Counted from the stretch's first letter, positions 33,399 through 42,381 are shown. The stretch: DNA of 64,000 bases from Bog-756 sp963699055 (GCA_963699055.1 CAVOTA010000001.1:620001-684000), one strand, 5' to 3'. A program made the numbers and translations. The notes: generated by a model not told the origin, from the letters alone.

Positions 33399-35506
33399 CC
33401 CAGCTGCTCGACTACGCGGTGCCCGGCGTGCCCTTCGGGTGCGTGTTCGCGCTGATGGCGGTCGGACTCGTCCTCACCTACAAGGCATCGGGCGTGTTCA
33501 ACCTGGCCTTCGGGGCCCAGGCCTTCGTCTCCGCCCTGGCCTACGTGTCCCTGATCCAGGACGGCTGGCCCCGGTGGGCGGCCGGCGTCATCGCGGTGCC
33601 GGTGCTCGGACCCCTGGTGGGGGTGGCGCTCGACCGCCTGCTGTTCCGCCGCATCCGCACCGCGTCCCCGCTGGTCAAGCTGGTCCCGTCCCTCGGACTG
33701 CTGGTGGCGCTGCCCCAGGTGGCCCTCATCATCGCCGGATCGGAACCGGAGATCCCCCCGCCGGCCATCGTGGGGGACGCCCAGCGGGTCTACCTGCACC
33801 TGGGCTCGGTCCCGGTGAGCGGTCTGGAGCTGTCGATCGCCGCCAGCACGGTGGTCGTGGTCGGCGTGCTCGTCCTCCTGTTCCGGTTCACCCCGGTGGG
33901 CCTGGAGATGCGGGCGGTCGTCGAGAGCCCACGCATGACGGAGCTGGCCGGCATCAACGCCGGCCGGGTCAGTGCCTTCGCCTGGATCCTGTCGAGCGTC
34001 ATGGCCGCCCTGGCCGGGGTGCTCCTGGCCCCGCTCTACTCGCAGCTCGATCCGCAGAACTTCACCGTCCTGCTGGTATGGGGCGTCGCCGGCGCCGTGA
34101 TCGGCCGGTTCTCGAGCCTGCCCCTGGCCCTGGCGGGAGGCCTGGGGCTCGGCGTCGCACAACAGGTGATCGCCGGCTACCTGCCGGCCGGGGTCATCGC
34201 CGACGGGCTCCGGCCGTCGCTGCCGTTCGTGGTGCTGCTGGTCTTCCTCCCCTTCGTCCACGAGCGCCAGATCGACGACCCTCTGGCGGGGTGCGACCCG
34301 CCCTCGTCCGCCGCCGAGCGTTCCACGACCGGCTACCGGTCCGCCACGGCGGTGGCCACCTCGGCCGGCTCCGTGCAGGCGGTCGGGCTGTGGCACCGGC
34401 GGCTGGGCCGCGGGCAGGCGCGCAGCCGTGCGGACGTCCTCACGCGCCGGCCCACGGCCACGGTGGCCTGGGCGGTGGGTGTGGTCGCCATCGTGTCCGC
34501 CCTGACGTGGGTCCCGCCGGACTGGCGGCTCACCATGAACCAGGGCATCGCCTTCGCCGTCATCTTCCTGTCCCTCACCCTGCTCACCGGGATGACCGGC
34601 CAGATCTCGCTGTGTCAGGCCACCTTCGCCGGGCTCGGCGGGTTCATGGCCGGCCAGCTGGCCGACCACACCGGGCTCCCGATCGTGCTCGGGATGCTCG
34701 CCGGCGGTCTGCTGGCCGCCGGACTGGGGGTGGTGGTCGCCGTGCCGACCCTCCGGCTCGCCGGACTGCCACTGGCTCTGGCCACCCTGGCCTTCGCCCT
34801 GCTGGCGGACAACATCCTGTTCCCCAACGCCTGGATCGGGAACGGGGCGAGCGGGGTGACCCTTCCCCGTCCGTCGGCCGGACCGGTCAGCTTCGCCGCC
34901 GCCAAGCCGTTCTTCGTGCTGTCGCTCGTCGTCCTGGCCGCGGCCGCCGGTGTGGTGAAGCTGATCGGCGACGGCACGATGGGCCGGTACCTGTCGGCGA
35001 TGCGCGGGAGCGAACTGGCGGCCACCGCGGTCGGCATCGACGTCTACCGTCTCCGCGTCATCGTGTTCGCGGTGTCGGCGGCGCTGGCCGGGGTCGGCGG
35101 CGCCCTGTTCGGCTCGCTCGAGGGCTCGTTGTCCGCCAACGACTTCGGCTACCAGATCTCCGCGGTGCTGCTCGTCGTGGCGGCCATCGTCGGGCTCGGG
35201 TCGATCGCCGGGGCGGTGGTGGCCGGGATCGTGTACACCACGCTCCAGGTGGCGGTGACCACCCTGCCGTCCCGCTTCGCCGGTCTGGTGGCGGTGCTGT
35301 TCGGCCTGGCCACCCTCAGCTACACGCGCCACCCCGAGGGCTTCCTCGACTACCTCGGCGGGCGGACCGACTCCGTGGTCGCCCGGTACCATCTCCGCCG
35401 CTCGGGAACGACCGACGGTCCCCGTCCCCGTGGCCGCCCGGCCGACGGCGAGGCGTCGCCCGGCACCGGCGGTGCGGCCGAGGTGGTCGGCGAGGGCGCC
35501 GGATGA
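33395..35506 (+). CDS. Fused LivH-LivM branched-chain amino acid-type ABC permease
   Basis: A 703-residue two-part permease. The LivH half shows VFALMAVGLVLTYKASGV and NLAFGAQAF. After a hydrophilic linker of about 70 residues (around residues 295-365, including DDPLAGCDPPSS) comes the LivM half with SLTLLTGMTGQISLCQATF and a C-terminal GLGSIAGAVVAGIVY. The end carries a 50-residue polar tail. It starts inside the lipoprotein stop (GTGA) and overlaps livG (ATGA). Like the permease at 11819 it fuses both subunits, but the sequences differ widely, so the fusions may be old or separate. Confidence 0.88.
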   Translation: MTQLLDYAVPGVPFGCVFALMAVGLVLTYKASGVFNLAFGAQAFVSALAYVSLIQDGWPRWAAGVIAVPVLGPLVGVALDRLLFRRIRTASPLVKLVPSLGLLVALPQVALIIAGSEPEIPPPAIVGDAQRVYLHLGSVPVSGLELSIAASTVVVVGVLVLLFRFTPVGLEMRAVVESPRMTELAGINAGRVSAFAWILSSVMAALAGVLLAPLYSQLDPQNFTVLLVWGVAGAVIGRFSSLPLALAGGLGLGVAQQVIAGYLPAGVIADGLRPSLPFVVLLVFLPFVHERQIDDPLAGCDPPSSAAERSTTGYRSATAVATSAGSVQAVGLWHRRLGRGQARSRADVLTRRPTATVAWAVGVVAIVSALTWVPPDWRLTMNQGIAFAVIFLSLTLLTGMTGQISLCQATFAGLGGFMAGQLADHTGLPIVLGMLAGGLLAAGLGVVVAVPTLRLAGLPLALATLAFALLADNILFPNAWIGNGASGVTLPRPSAGPVSFAAAKPFFVLSLVVLAAAAGVVKLIGDGTMGRYLSAMRGSELAATAVGIDVYRLRVIVFAVSAALAGVGGALFGSLEGSLSANDFGYQISAVLLVVAAIVGLGSIAGAVVAGIVYTTLQVAVTTLPSRFAGLVAVLFGLATLSYTRHPEGFLDYLGGRTDSVVARYHLRRSGTTDGPRPRGRPADGEASPGTGGAAEVVGEGAG

Positions 35507-36273
35507 GCGCCGCCGGCACCCTCCTCGTCGCCTCGGGGATCACCAAACGGTTCGGGGGCGTGGTGGCCCTGGACCACGTGGACCTCGAGGTCGGCGTGGG
35601 CGAGGCGGTCGGGATCGTCGGTCCGAACGGGGCCGGGAAGACGACGTTCTTCAACTGCCTGTTCGGCCTCGAGACGCCCGACGAGGGGAGCGTCGTCTTC
35701 GACGGCCGGCGCATCGACCGCCTGCCGGTGTGGAAGCGTTGCCGACTCGGGGTCGGACGCACCTTCCAGCGCATGGAGCTGTTCGAGGGGATGACCGTCG
35801 CCGACCACCTCCTGGTGGCCGAGCAGGCGGCCAGCGGCACGGTGCGGATCTGGCGCGACCTGCTCCACCGCGGCGGCCCCACCCCGGCCGAGCTCGGCCA
35901 CGTCGAGGAGGTCCTCGAGCTGCTGGGGCTCACCGACCTGGCCGGCCGGCCGATCGACACGCTCGACCTCGGACACGCCCGGCTCGTGGAGCTCGGACGG
36001 GCGATGATGGGCGCACCCCGGCTGCTCATGCTGGACGAGCCGTCCTCGGGGTTGGACGCCGGGGACACCGAGCGGCTGGCCCGGATCCTGGGGGAGACCC
36101 GTCGCAGCACCGGGGTGGCGACCATCCTGGTGGAGCACGACCTGGCGCTGGTCGAGGCGACGGTCGACCGCCTGTACGTGCTCAATTTCGGCAAGGTGCT
36201 GACGTCCGGCGGCGTCGCCGATGTCCTGGGCGACCCGGAGGTCCGCCTGGCCTACCTGGGGACGACGGAATGA
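35503..36273 (+). CDS. livG: LivG-type ABC transporter ATP-binding protein
   Basis: A 256-residue ATPase of the importer. Walker A is GPNGAGKTT, Walker B is LLMLDEPSSGLD and the H-loop is ILVEHDLAL. The signature reads LDLGHARLVEL in place of LSGGQ, a degenerate form. KRFGGVVALDHVDLEV at the N terminus and AYLGTTE at the C terminus are typical of LivG. It is coupled on both sides by ATGA overlaps. Confidence 0.9.
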   Translation: MSAAGTLLVASGITKRFGGVVALDHVDLEVGVGEAVGIVGPNGAGKTTFFNCLFGLETPDEGSVVFDGRRIDRLPVWKRCRLGVGRTFQRMELFEGMTVADHLLVAEQAASGTVRIWRDLLHRGGPTPAELGHVEEVLELLGLTDLAGRPIDTLDLGHARLVELGRAMMGAPRLLMLDEPSSGLDAGDTERLARILGETRRSTGVATILVEHDLALVEATVDRLYVLNFGKVLTSGGVADVLGDPEVRLAYLGTTE

Positions 36274-37007
36274 CCGAGCCGCTGTTGGAGCTGGACGGGG
36301 TGTGCGCCGCCTACGGACCCTACGAGGCGCTCTTCGACGTGTCGTTCCGGTTGCTCCCCGGACGGGCGCTCGCCCTCGTCGGGGCCAACGGGGCCGGCAA
36401 GTCGACAGTGGCCCGGGTGGTGTCCGGGCTGGTGCCGGTGACCAAGGGGTCGGTCCGCTTCGACGGTCGGGACATCACGGGTCGGCCCGCCTACCAGATC
36501 GCCCGGCTCGGACTGTCCCAGCTCACCGAAGGCAGATCGGTGTTCGCGTCGCTGTCGGTCGAGGAGAACCTGGTCCTGTGGTTCCGCCGGGCCCTCGGGC
36601 GCAAGGGGCTGTCCGACGCACTCGAGCGGGCCTTCGCGGCGTTCCCCACACTGGCCGACCGTCGGGGCCAGTCGGCCGGGACCCTCTCGGGCGGCGAACA
36701 GCGGATGCTGGCGCTGGCCCGGGTGCTCGTGCTCGACGAGACGTTGCTGGTGGTCGACGAGCTGTCCTTCGGACTGGCCCCGGTGGTGGTCGACGAGGTC
36801 TACGCCGCCCTCGGGCGGGTGCTCGCCTCGGGCACGTCGCTCCTGCTCATCGAGCAGCACGTGGACCGGGCGCTGGCCCTGTCCGACGACGTCGTGGTCC
36901 TCGCCAAGGGCCGCGTCGTCTACGACGGCACCGTGGCCGGCGTCGAGGGCAGGGTGGCCGACCTCGTGCTCGGCAGGGCCGGGGCGCGGCCGGACCCGGT
37001 CGACTGA
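36270..37007 (+). CDS. livF: LivF-type ABC transporter ATP-binding protein
   Basis: A 245-residue ATPase, last gene of the importer operon. Walker A is GANGAGKST, the signature is the intact LSGGEQRM, Walker B is LLVVDELSFGLAP and the H-loop is LLIEQHVDRA. With the degenerate signature in LivG, one of the two composite ATP sites in the heterodimer would be weakened. It starts in the livG stop (ATGA) and ends within a terminator-like inverted repeat shared with the converging SDR gene region. Confidence 0.9.
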   Translation: MTEPLLELDGVCAAYGPYEALFDVSFRLLPGRALALVGANGAGKSTVARVVSGLVPVTKGSVRFDGRDITGRPAYQIARLGLSQLTEGRSVFASLSVEENLVLWFRRALGRKGLSDALERAFAAFPTLADRRGQSAGTLSGGEQRMLALARVLVLDETLLVVDELSFGLAPVVVDEVYAALGRVLASGTSLLLIEQHVDRALALSDDVVVLAKGRVVYDGTVAGVEGRVADLVLGRAGARPDPVD

Positions 37008-37017
37008 CCGGGTCCGG
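36990..37017. terminator. Terminator-like hairpin at the end of livF
   Basis: CCGGACCCGGT (36990-37000) and ACCGGGTCCGG (37007-37017) form an 11-bp perfect stem with a 6-nt loop, spanning the livF stop codon and facing the converging SDR gene. No U tract. Confidence 0.55.
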
Positions 37018-37055
37018 GGTGGTGCATCCGGAGGCGGCGGCGTCGCCGCCCGTGC

Positions 37056-37958
37056 TCAGGCCAGACTGAAGGGCGGCACACCCGAGGAGGCGTCCTTGAA
37101 CAGCTCCCCCTTGGCGGCGGCGAGCTCGGCCGGCGTCCACATCGAGTCGCGGTGCAGCTCGCCGACCGGGTGGAACCCGCCCATGGCCCAGATGTCGCCG
37201 CCGTAGACGACGAAGTTCTGGCCGCTGATGTCGGCGGCCTCGTCGGTGGCGAGGAACGTGACGAGCTGGGCGACGTTGCGAGGGTCGAACTTGTCGAATC
37301 CGCCGTCGGCCTTGGCCATCTCGCCGAAGATGTTCTCGGTCATCCGGGTCCGGGCCCGCGGCGAGATCGAGTTGCAGGTGATGCCGTAGCGCCCCAGCTC
37401 ACGGGCGAGCACCCAGGTCATCGAGGCGATGCCCGCCTTGGCCGAGGAGTAGTTGGCCTGCCCGGCGTTGCCGAACAGCCCCGCCTCCGAGGAGGTGTTG
37501 ATGATGCGTCCGGTCACGTCCTCGCCGGCCTTGGCCCGGGCCCGCCAGTACACGGCGGCGTGGTGGGCGGGGGCGAAGTGACCCTTCAGGTGGACGCGGA
37601 TCACGTCGTCCCAGTCGGACTCCTCCATGTTGAAGCACATCTTGTCGCGGAGGATGCCGGCGTTGTTGACCAGGATGTCGAGCTGACCGAAGGTGTCGAC
37701 GGCCTGGTCGACGAGGGCCTTCGCCCCCTCCCACGAGCTGACGTCCGACGAGTTGACGGCGGCGTCGCTGCCGCCGGACTTGATCAGTTCCACGACCTCC
37801 TCGGCCGGGTGCTTGTCGCCGCCCTCACCCTGGAGGGAGGCGCCGACGTCGTTGACGATCACCTTGGCACCCTCGGATGCCAGCAGGAGGGCCTCCTCAC
37901 GTCCGATCCCCCGGCCCGCGCCGGTGACGATGGCGACCTTGCCGTCGAGCATTCCCAT
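37056..37958 (-). CDS. SDR-family 3-hydroxyacyl-CoA/17-beta-hydroxysteroid-type dehydrogenase
   Basis: A 300-residue short-chain dehydrogenase resembling the dehydrogenase part of multifunctional enzyme type 2 and mycobacterial Hsd4-type proteins. The cofactor motif TGAGRGIG (about 12-19), VNDVGASLQGEGGD, the catalytic Ser in NTSSEAG and YSSAKAG (Tyr-x3-Lys) are all present. Expected role is NAD-dependent oxidation of a 3-hydroxyacyl-CoA in beta-oxidation, perhaps of a steroid side chain given the FadE34-like gene. The ATG has a strong site (CAGGAGGACACC). A 19-bp inverted repeat lies 20 nt upstream. Confidence 0.87.
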   Translation of the reverse strand: MGMLDGKVAIVTGAGRGIGREEALLLASEGAKVIVNDVGASLQGEGGDKHPAEEVVELIKSGGSDAAVNSSDVSSWEGAKALVDQAVDTFGQLDILVNNAGILRDKMCFNMEESDWDDVIRVHLKGHFAPAHHAAVYWRARAKAGEDVTGRIINTSSEAGLFGNAGQANYSSAKAGIASMTWVLARELGRYGITCNSISPRARTRMTENIFGEMAKADGGFDKFDPRNVAQLVTFLATDEAADISGQNFVVYGGDIWAMGGFHPVGELHRDSMWTPAELAAAKGELFKDASSGVPPFSLA

Positions 37959-37978
37959 GGTGTCCTCCTGGAGTCGTC

Positions 37979-37997
37979 CCGGACCGGTACGGTCCGG
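37979..37997. promoter_or_regulatory. Inverted repeat upstream of the SDR gene (candidate operator)
   Basis: CCGGACCG-GTA-CGGTCCGG is a perfect 8-3-8 inverted repeat 21 nt before the SDR start codon. It could be a repressor site or a hairpin in the leader; it is not KstR-like. Confidence 0.4.
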
Positions 37998-38222
37998 AGC
38001 TGGTTCGGTGCTGTCCTGCGTCGATGCGGTCCGCCGTCGGGCGCCGGTCCTGGTCCGGGGCGCGCCGTCGACGTCGCGTCGGAACCGGGGAAGCATGGCC
38101 GAAAGCCGACCCCTCCGCAAGACGGGCGGCGCGCCGCACCGCAGGCGTCGGTCCCTCCTCCCAGGGCGACGGACAGCGGCACCGGGTCCACGGACCGGTC
38201 CCGCCCGGCGCCCGGCAACCGG

Positions 38223-38669
38223 TCAGCCGGGCGCCACCTCGGCCACCAGCACGGGGATGACCCGGTCGGTCCGCTCCTGGTAGTCGGCATAGGGGGGGTA
38301 GGCCGCCACGGCCCGTTCCCACCAGGCGGCCCGCTCGTCGCCCTCGACCTCGCGGACGACCCGGTCCCGGCGGTCGGGACCGTCCTGGAGCTCGATGTGC
38401 GGGTCGGCCACCAGGTTGGCGTACCAGGCCGGATGGGTGGGCGCGCCTCCTTGGGAGGCCACGAGGCAGTACACGCCGTCGTGCTCGACCCGCATGAGCG
38501 GCGTCTTGCGCACCTTGCCCGACGTGACGCCACGGTGGGTGACCACCACCACCGGCATACCGGTGTCGAGCAGGGTGGTGCCCTCGGTTCCCCCTGACGA
38601 CTCGTACCGTGCGACCTGGTCGCGGACCCACTGCTGGGGGCTGGGTTCGTACGTTCCGGTGAGTGGCAT
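38223..38669 (-). CDS. Deazaflavin (F420)-dependent nitroreductase-family protein (Ddn-like)
   Basis: A 148-residue split-beta-barrel protein of the Ddn/FDOR-A family, which reduces quinones and similar acceptors with F420H2. GMPVVVVTHRGVTSGKVRKTPLMRVEHDG and the following QGGAPTHPAWYANLVADP are diagnostic of the family. Ser/Lys/Arg residues there bind the deazaflavin phosphates. The ATG at 38669 matches the common N terminus. It stands alone, 74 nt downstream (in its own direction) of the tRNA-Leu gene, so read-through transcription from the tRNA is possible. Confidence 0.88.
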   Translation of the reverse strand: MPLTGTYEPSPQQWVRDQVARYESSGGTEGTTLLDTGMPVVVVTHRGVTSGKVRKTPLMRVEHDGVYCLVASQGGAPTHPAWYANLVADPHIELQDGPDRRDRVVREVEGDERAAWWERAVAAYPPYADYQERTDRVIPVLVAEVAPG

Positions 38670-38740
38670 GCGACCAGTGAACACCGCACGACCGGCCGGG
38701 TCCAGCGCCCAACCCGGTGCCGGCCGAGGGTGCCGGAGGG

Positions 38741-38822
38741 TGCGGGCGAGAGGATTCGAACCTCCACCCCCGAAGGGACCGGGACCTAAACCCGGCGCGT
38801 CTGCCGATTCCGCCACGCCCGC
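38741..38822 (-). tRNA. tRNA-Leu (anticodon UAG)
   Basis: The minus strand reads a 7-bp acceptor stem GCGGGCG/CGCCCGC with discriminator A. The anticodon arm CCGGG-TTTAGGT-CCGG holds anticodon TAG, a long variable arm follows (CCCTTCGGGG), and the T-loop is GGTTCGAATCC. The long variable arm and anticodon fit Leu. 82 nt without CCA. No direct repeat or integrase suggests an attachment site. Confidence 0.95.
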
Positions 38823-38888
38823 GTGGGGCCAGCCTACCGACGCCCGGGCCGGGCCCGGGGGCTCACGGGGACCCGGGGGACCCCTGGC

Positions 38889-38894
38889 TATAGT
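38889..38894 (+). promoter_or_regulatory. -10 element, leaderless start of the glycan locus
   Basis: TATAGT lies 6 nt before the GTG at 38901, with no Shine-Dalgarno; a leaderless start for the first gene of the glycosyltransferase operon. Confidence 0.55.
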
Positions 38895-38900
38895 CGCCCT

Positions 38901-40037
38901 GTGCCGACCTCGTCCCCGACCCCGACCCCGACGCCCGACGCCCCCGCCCCGGTCGGGGACGCCGCCGCCGACGCCCTCACCGAGGCCGCCGCACGGGTCC
39001 GCTACCTGGACGAGGTGATGGCCGAGATCGACGCCGAGGTCCGCCGCCGCCGGGCCTCGGGCGACCTGCCCGCCGGCCTCGAGGCCGAGCTGGACGAGCT
39101 GTTCCTCGAGTTCTCGCCCGTCGGCCTCCACGGTCGGGCCCGCCTCCGCGAGACGTTGGCGCTGGTCGACGGGTCGGCGTACGTGGACATCGCCGTCCCG
39201 ACGGCGTCCAACAAGGCCGTCGGCAGCTACGTGAAGCGGTTGATCCGCAAGTCGCTCGGCTGGTACATGAACTTCGTCGTCGCCCAGATCGTGAAGTTCG
39301 CCTGGTCGGTGTCGCGCATGTTCCACGTGGTCGTCGACCACATCGAGGACCTGGAGGCCACCGTCGAGACCCAGCGGTCCCCGGACCTGCCGGCCGATGC
39401 CGTGCCGGCCGCCGCGCCGGGTGCACCCTGGTGGTCGGAGGCCGCCGTCCAGGCCGTGGCCGGGGTGCGCGACCGGGTCCTGGTCGCCGACTGCGGCGAC
39501 GGGACGCTGCTCGACGCCCTCGGCGCGGTCGGCGTGGACGCCTACGGGGTCGACCCCTCGGACCTGGTGCTCGAGCCGGCGCTCGCCCGTGGCCTCGACG
39601 TGCGGGCCGAGGGCGTGGTGGACCACCTGGCCGTCGTGGCCGACGAGGCACTGGGAGGCATCGTGCTCACCGGGTCGATCCAGTGGCTGCGTCCCAACGA
39701 GCGTGAGCACCTGCTCGCCCTGGTCGCCTCCCGGTTGGCGGTCGGGGGGACCCTGGTCCTGCACTCGACGACACCCGAGGGATGGGCCGTCTCGGTCACC
39801 CCGGTGGTGCGGGACCTGGCCCCGGGGCGTCCCCTGCACGCCGAGACCTGGGCCCACCTGCTCGCCGGACGGGGGTTCACCGTGGGTGGGCCCGTCCGGG
39901 GCGGGAGCGACCGCACCCTCGGCCACGTCGGCCCCGACGCCGCCGACGCCGGCACGGTGAACGCCGCCATCGACGCGCTGAACGAGCTGCTGCTCGGGCC
40001 GACGGAGTACCTCGTCGTCGCCACGCGGGAGCGGTGA
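38901..40037 (+). CDS. Methyltransferase-like protein of the glycan locus (copy 1)
   Basis: A 378-residue protein with three parts: a Pro/Thr/Ala-rich N terminus, a helical middle (FVVAQIVKFAWSVSRMFHVV followed by DHIEDLEATVE), and a C-terminal domain resembling SAM methyltransferases. There DRVLVADCGDGTLLDALG aligns with motif I and LGGIVLTGSIQWLRP with a later motif. The glycine pattern of motif I is imperfect, so it may bind SAM weakly or have lost activity. A shorter relative lies at 42374. It is coupled by GTGA to a GT4 gene. A role in capping or modifying the glycan is an inference. Confidence 0.6.
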   Translation: MPTSSPTPTPTPDAPAPVGDAAADALTEAAARVRYLDEVMAEIDAEVRRRRASGDLPAGLEAELDELFLEFSPVGLHGRARLRETLALVDGSAYVDIAVPTASNKAVGSYVKRLIRKSLGWYMNFVVAQIVKFAWSVSRMFHVVVDHIEDLEATVETQRSPDLPADAVPAAAPGAPWWSEAAVQAVAGVRDRVLVADCGDGTLLDALGAVGVDAYGVDPSDLVLEPALARGLDVRAEGVVDHLAVVADEALGGIVLTGSIQWLRPNEREHLLALVASRLAVGGTLVLHSTTPEGWAVSVTPVVRDLAPGRPLHAETWAHLLAGRGFTVGGPVRGGSDRTLGHVGPDAADAGTVNAAIDALNELLLGPTEYLVVATRER

Positions 40038-41125
40038 CCGCCGTCCACCAGTTCGTGCCGGCGCTCCTGCCCCGGGACGCCACGGGCGACCACACCCTCG
40101 CCCTCCGGGACGCCCTACGGTCCGTCGGGTGGGAGTCCGACATCTACGTCGAGGCCGCCCACCACGAGCTCAGCCATGAGGCCACCTACTTCGAGGAGTA
40201 CCCGGCCCGCGCCCGCCGGGGGGACGTGCTGCTCTACCAGTTGGGCACGTCGTCCCCGGTGGCCGAGTTCCTCCTCGGTCGCCCCGAGCCGCTCGTGCTC
40301 GACTACCACAACGTCACCCCCGAGTCGTTCTACGCCGGGTGGGAGGAGCACACCACGACCAAGGTGGCCCTGGCCCGCCGCCAGGTCGCCGAGCTGGCGC
40401 CCCGTGCCGTCCTCGGGATCGCCGACTCGGCGTTCAACGCCCGGGAGCTGGCCGAGCTGGGCTGTCCGGCCACCGAGGTGGTGCCGATCCTCGTCGACCT
40501 CGACGCCACCGGTGCGGTCGACCGACGCGAGTTCGACCGGCTGACGACCGCCCACGCGGACGCCACCGTGCTCCTGTTCGTCGGACGCATCTCGCCGAAC
40601 AAGGCCCACGAGCGCCTGGTCGGCGCGCTGTGGTGCTACCGCCGGCTCTACGACCCGCGGGCCCGGCTCCACCTGGTGGGCCCCGCCGTGACCCCGGACT
40701 ACGCGGCGGCCGTGTTCGCCTACGCCGAGGAGCTGGGCCTGGGAGGCGCCGTCCTCCATGGTGAGGGCCTGACGGCGGGGGAGCTGGCGGCCTGGTACGA
40801 GGACGCCGACGTCTTCGTGTGCCTCTCGCGCCACGAGGGGTTCTGCATCCCGCTGCTCGAGGCCATGCGGGCCGGGACCCCGATCGTGGCCCTCGACGCC
40901 GGCGCGGTGGGGGAGACCCTGGCCGACGCCGGACTGCTGCTGTCCACCGACCGGCCGGCGACGGTGGCGGCGGCCGTGGAACGGGTGCGACGCGATCCCG
41001 ACCTCGCCCGGCGGCTCGGTGAGGCCGGTCGGCGCCGGCTCGGCGACTTCGCCGCGTCCACCACACGGGCCCGCTTCGTCGAGGTGCTGGGCCGGGTGGC
41101 GGCGGCCACGGCGGAGGCGTCGTGA
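40034..41125 (+). CDS. GT4-family glycosyltransferase, type A (copy 1)
   Basis: A 363-residue GT-B fold glycosyltransferase. The C-terminal nucleotide-sugar domain shows LLFVGRISPNKAHERLV, EDADVFVCLSRHEGFCIPLLEAMRAGTPIVA (EX7E-like motif) and GLLLSTDRP. The N terminus (VHQFVPALLPRDATGDHTLALRDALR) is shared with the genes at 43420 and 47548, which I call type A. It is coupled by GTGA on both sides. It should add a sugar to a lipid-linked surface glycan in the cytoplasm before export by the Wzm/Wzt proteins. Confidence 0.88.
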   Translation: MTAVHQFVPALLPRDATGDHTLALRDALRSVGWESDIYVEAAHHELSHEATYFEEYPARARRGDVLLYQLGTSSPVAEFLLGRPEPLVLDYHNVTPESFYAGWEEHTTTKVALARRQVAELAPRAVLGIADSAFNARELAELGCPATEVVPILVDLDATGAVDRREFDRLTTAHADATVLLFVGRISPNKAHERLVGALWCYRRLYDPRARLHLVGPAVTPDYAAAVFAYAEELGLGGAVLHGEGLTAGELAAWYEDADVFVCLSRHEGFCIPLLEAMRAGTPIVALDAGAVGETLADAGLLLSTDRPATVAAAVERVRRDPDLARRLGEAGRRRLGDFAASTTRARFVEVLGRVAAATAEAS

Positions 41126-42381
41126 AGCTCGTCTTCGTGACCCCCCGGTACGGCACCGAGGTGATCGGCGGCGCCGAGACGGCCGCCCGCATGCTGGCCG
41201 AGCGGCTGTGCACCCGCCCCGGGTGGGACGTCGAGGTACTGACCAGCTGCGCGCTCGACCACCTCACGTGGGAGAACACCGAGCCCGCGGGCACGTCGGC
41301 GCTGAACGGGGTCACGGTGCGGCGCTTCCCGACGGCGGCGCGTCGGACCCACGACTACTTCGACCTGGACGGCAGGCTGCGGGTCGCCCCCCAGTCGGCG
41401 TCGCTGGCCGACGCCCGCCGGTGGGTCGCCCTCAACGGCCCGATGTGCCCCGCACTGGTCGACGCCGTCGCCGGTTCCGACGCCGACGTCATCGCCTGCT
41501 ACCCGTACCTGTTCGCCACCACGGTCGACGCCATCGCCGTCTCGCCGGCCCCGCTGGTCCTCCACCCGGCCGCCCACGACGAGCCGGCGCTCTACCTGGC
41601 GGCGTTCCGGCGCAGCTTCCGCCAGATCGACGGGCTCGTGTACCACACCCGTGCGGAGCGGGCCCTCATGGAGGACGTGTTCCGGGTCGGTGCCCGCCCA
41701 CAGACCGTGCTGGGGCTGGGCGTGAACGAGCCGGCGGGTGGCGGACGGCGCGGCGGCGACGTCCTGGGACTCGGCGACCGCCCCTATCTCTGCTACCTGG
41801 GCCGCGTCGACGAGCACAAGGGCTGCGGCATGCTGGCCGACTACTTCGCCGAGTACAAGGCCCGGCACCCGGGCGACCTGGCCCTCGCCTTCGTCGGTCC
41901 CGTGTCGGCCAGGGCGCCGGACCACCCGGACATCGTCGTGACCGGCACCGTCTCCGAAGCCGACAAGTGGGACATCCTGGAGGGCGCCCAGGTCATGGTG
42001 ACCCCGTCGGCCTACGAATCCTTTTCGCTGGTGGTGCTCGAGGCGTGGACGCTCGGGGTCCCGGTGCTGGTGAACGGGGCGTGCGCGGCCACCATGGAGC
42101 ACTGCACCCGCTCGGGCGGCGGGCTGTGGTTCGACTCCTACCGCAGCTTCGAGGCGGCGGTCGACCGGCTGACCGGCGACGCCGGCCTGCGGGTCGCGCT
42201 CGGCCGGGCCGGACGGAGCTACACGGAGCGCCACTACTCGTGGCCCGCCATCATCGACCGGTACACGGCGTTCCTCGGCGAGGTGGTGGCCCGCGGGCGG
42301 GCACACTCCCTCGGCACGGCACGGCTCGAGGTCCCCGTGGGCGGGGTCCCCTATCTGCGGGAGGTCGGGAGCGATGGCTGA
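41122..42381 (+). CDS. GT4-family glycosyltransferase, type B (copy 1)
   Basis: A 419-residue GT-B glycosyltransferase. The N terminus VFVTPRYGTEVIGGAETAARMLAERL has the acceptor-site glycine loop. The C-terminal domain shows YLGRVDEHKGCGML and VTPSAYESFSLVVLEAWTLGVPVLV. It is closely related along its length to the gene at 48673 (type B copy 2), with shared HPAAHDEPALYL and RSGGGLWFD stretches. It begins in the stop of the type A gene and its end overlaps the next gene by 8 nt. Confidence 0.88.
   Translation: MKLVFVTPRYGTEVIGGAETAARMLAERLCTRPGWDVEVLTSCALDHLTWENTEPAGTSALNGVTVRRFPTAARRTHDYFDLDGRLRVAPQSASLADARRWVALNGPMCPALVDAVAGSDADVIACYPYLFATTVDAIAVSPAPLVLHPAAHDEPALYLAAFRRSFRQIDGLVYHTRAERALMEDVFRVGARPQTVLGLGVNEPAGGGRRGGDVLGLGDRPYLCYLGRVDEHKGCGMLADYFAEYKARHPGDLALAFVGPVSARAPDHPDIVVTGTVSEADKWDILEGAQVMVTPSAYESFSLVVLEAWTLGVPVLVNGACAATMEHCTRSGGGLWFDSYRSFEAAVDRLTGDAGLRVALGRAGRSYTERHYSWPAIIDRYTAFLGEVVARGRAHSLGTARLEVPVGGVPYLREVGSDG

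Noticed and set aside
38741..38822. tRNA-Leu as an integration site of a genomic island holding the glycan locus
   Set aside because: No integrase, no direct repeat of the tRNA 3' end found in the window, and no change of composition.
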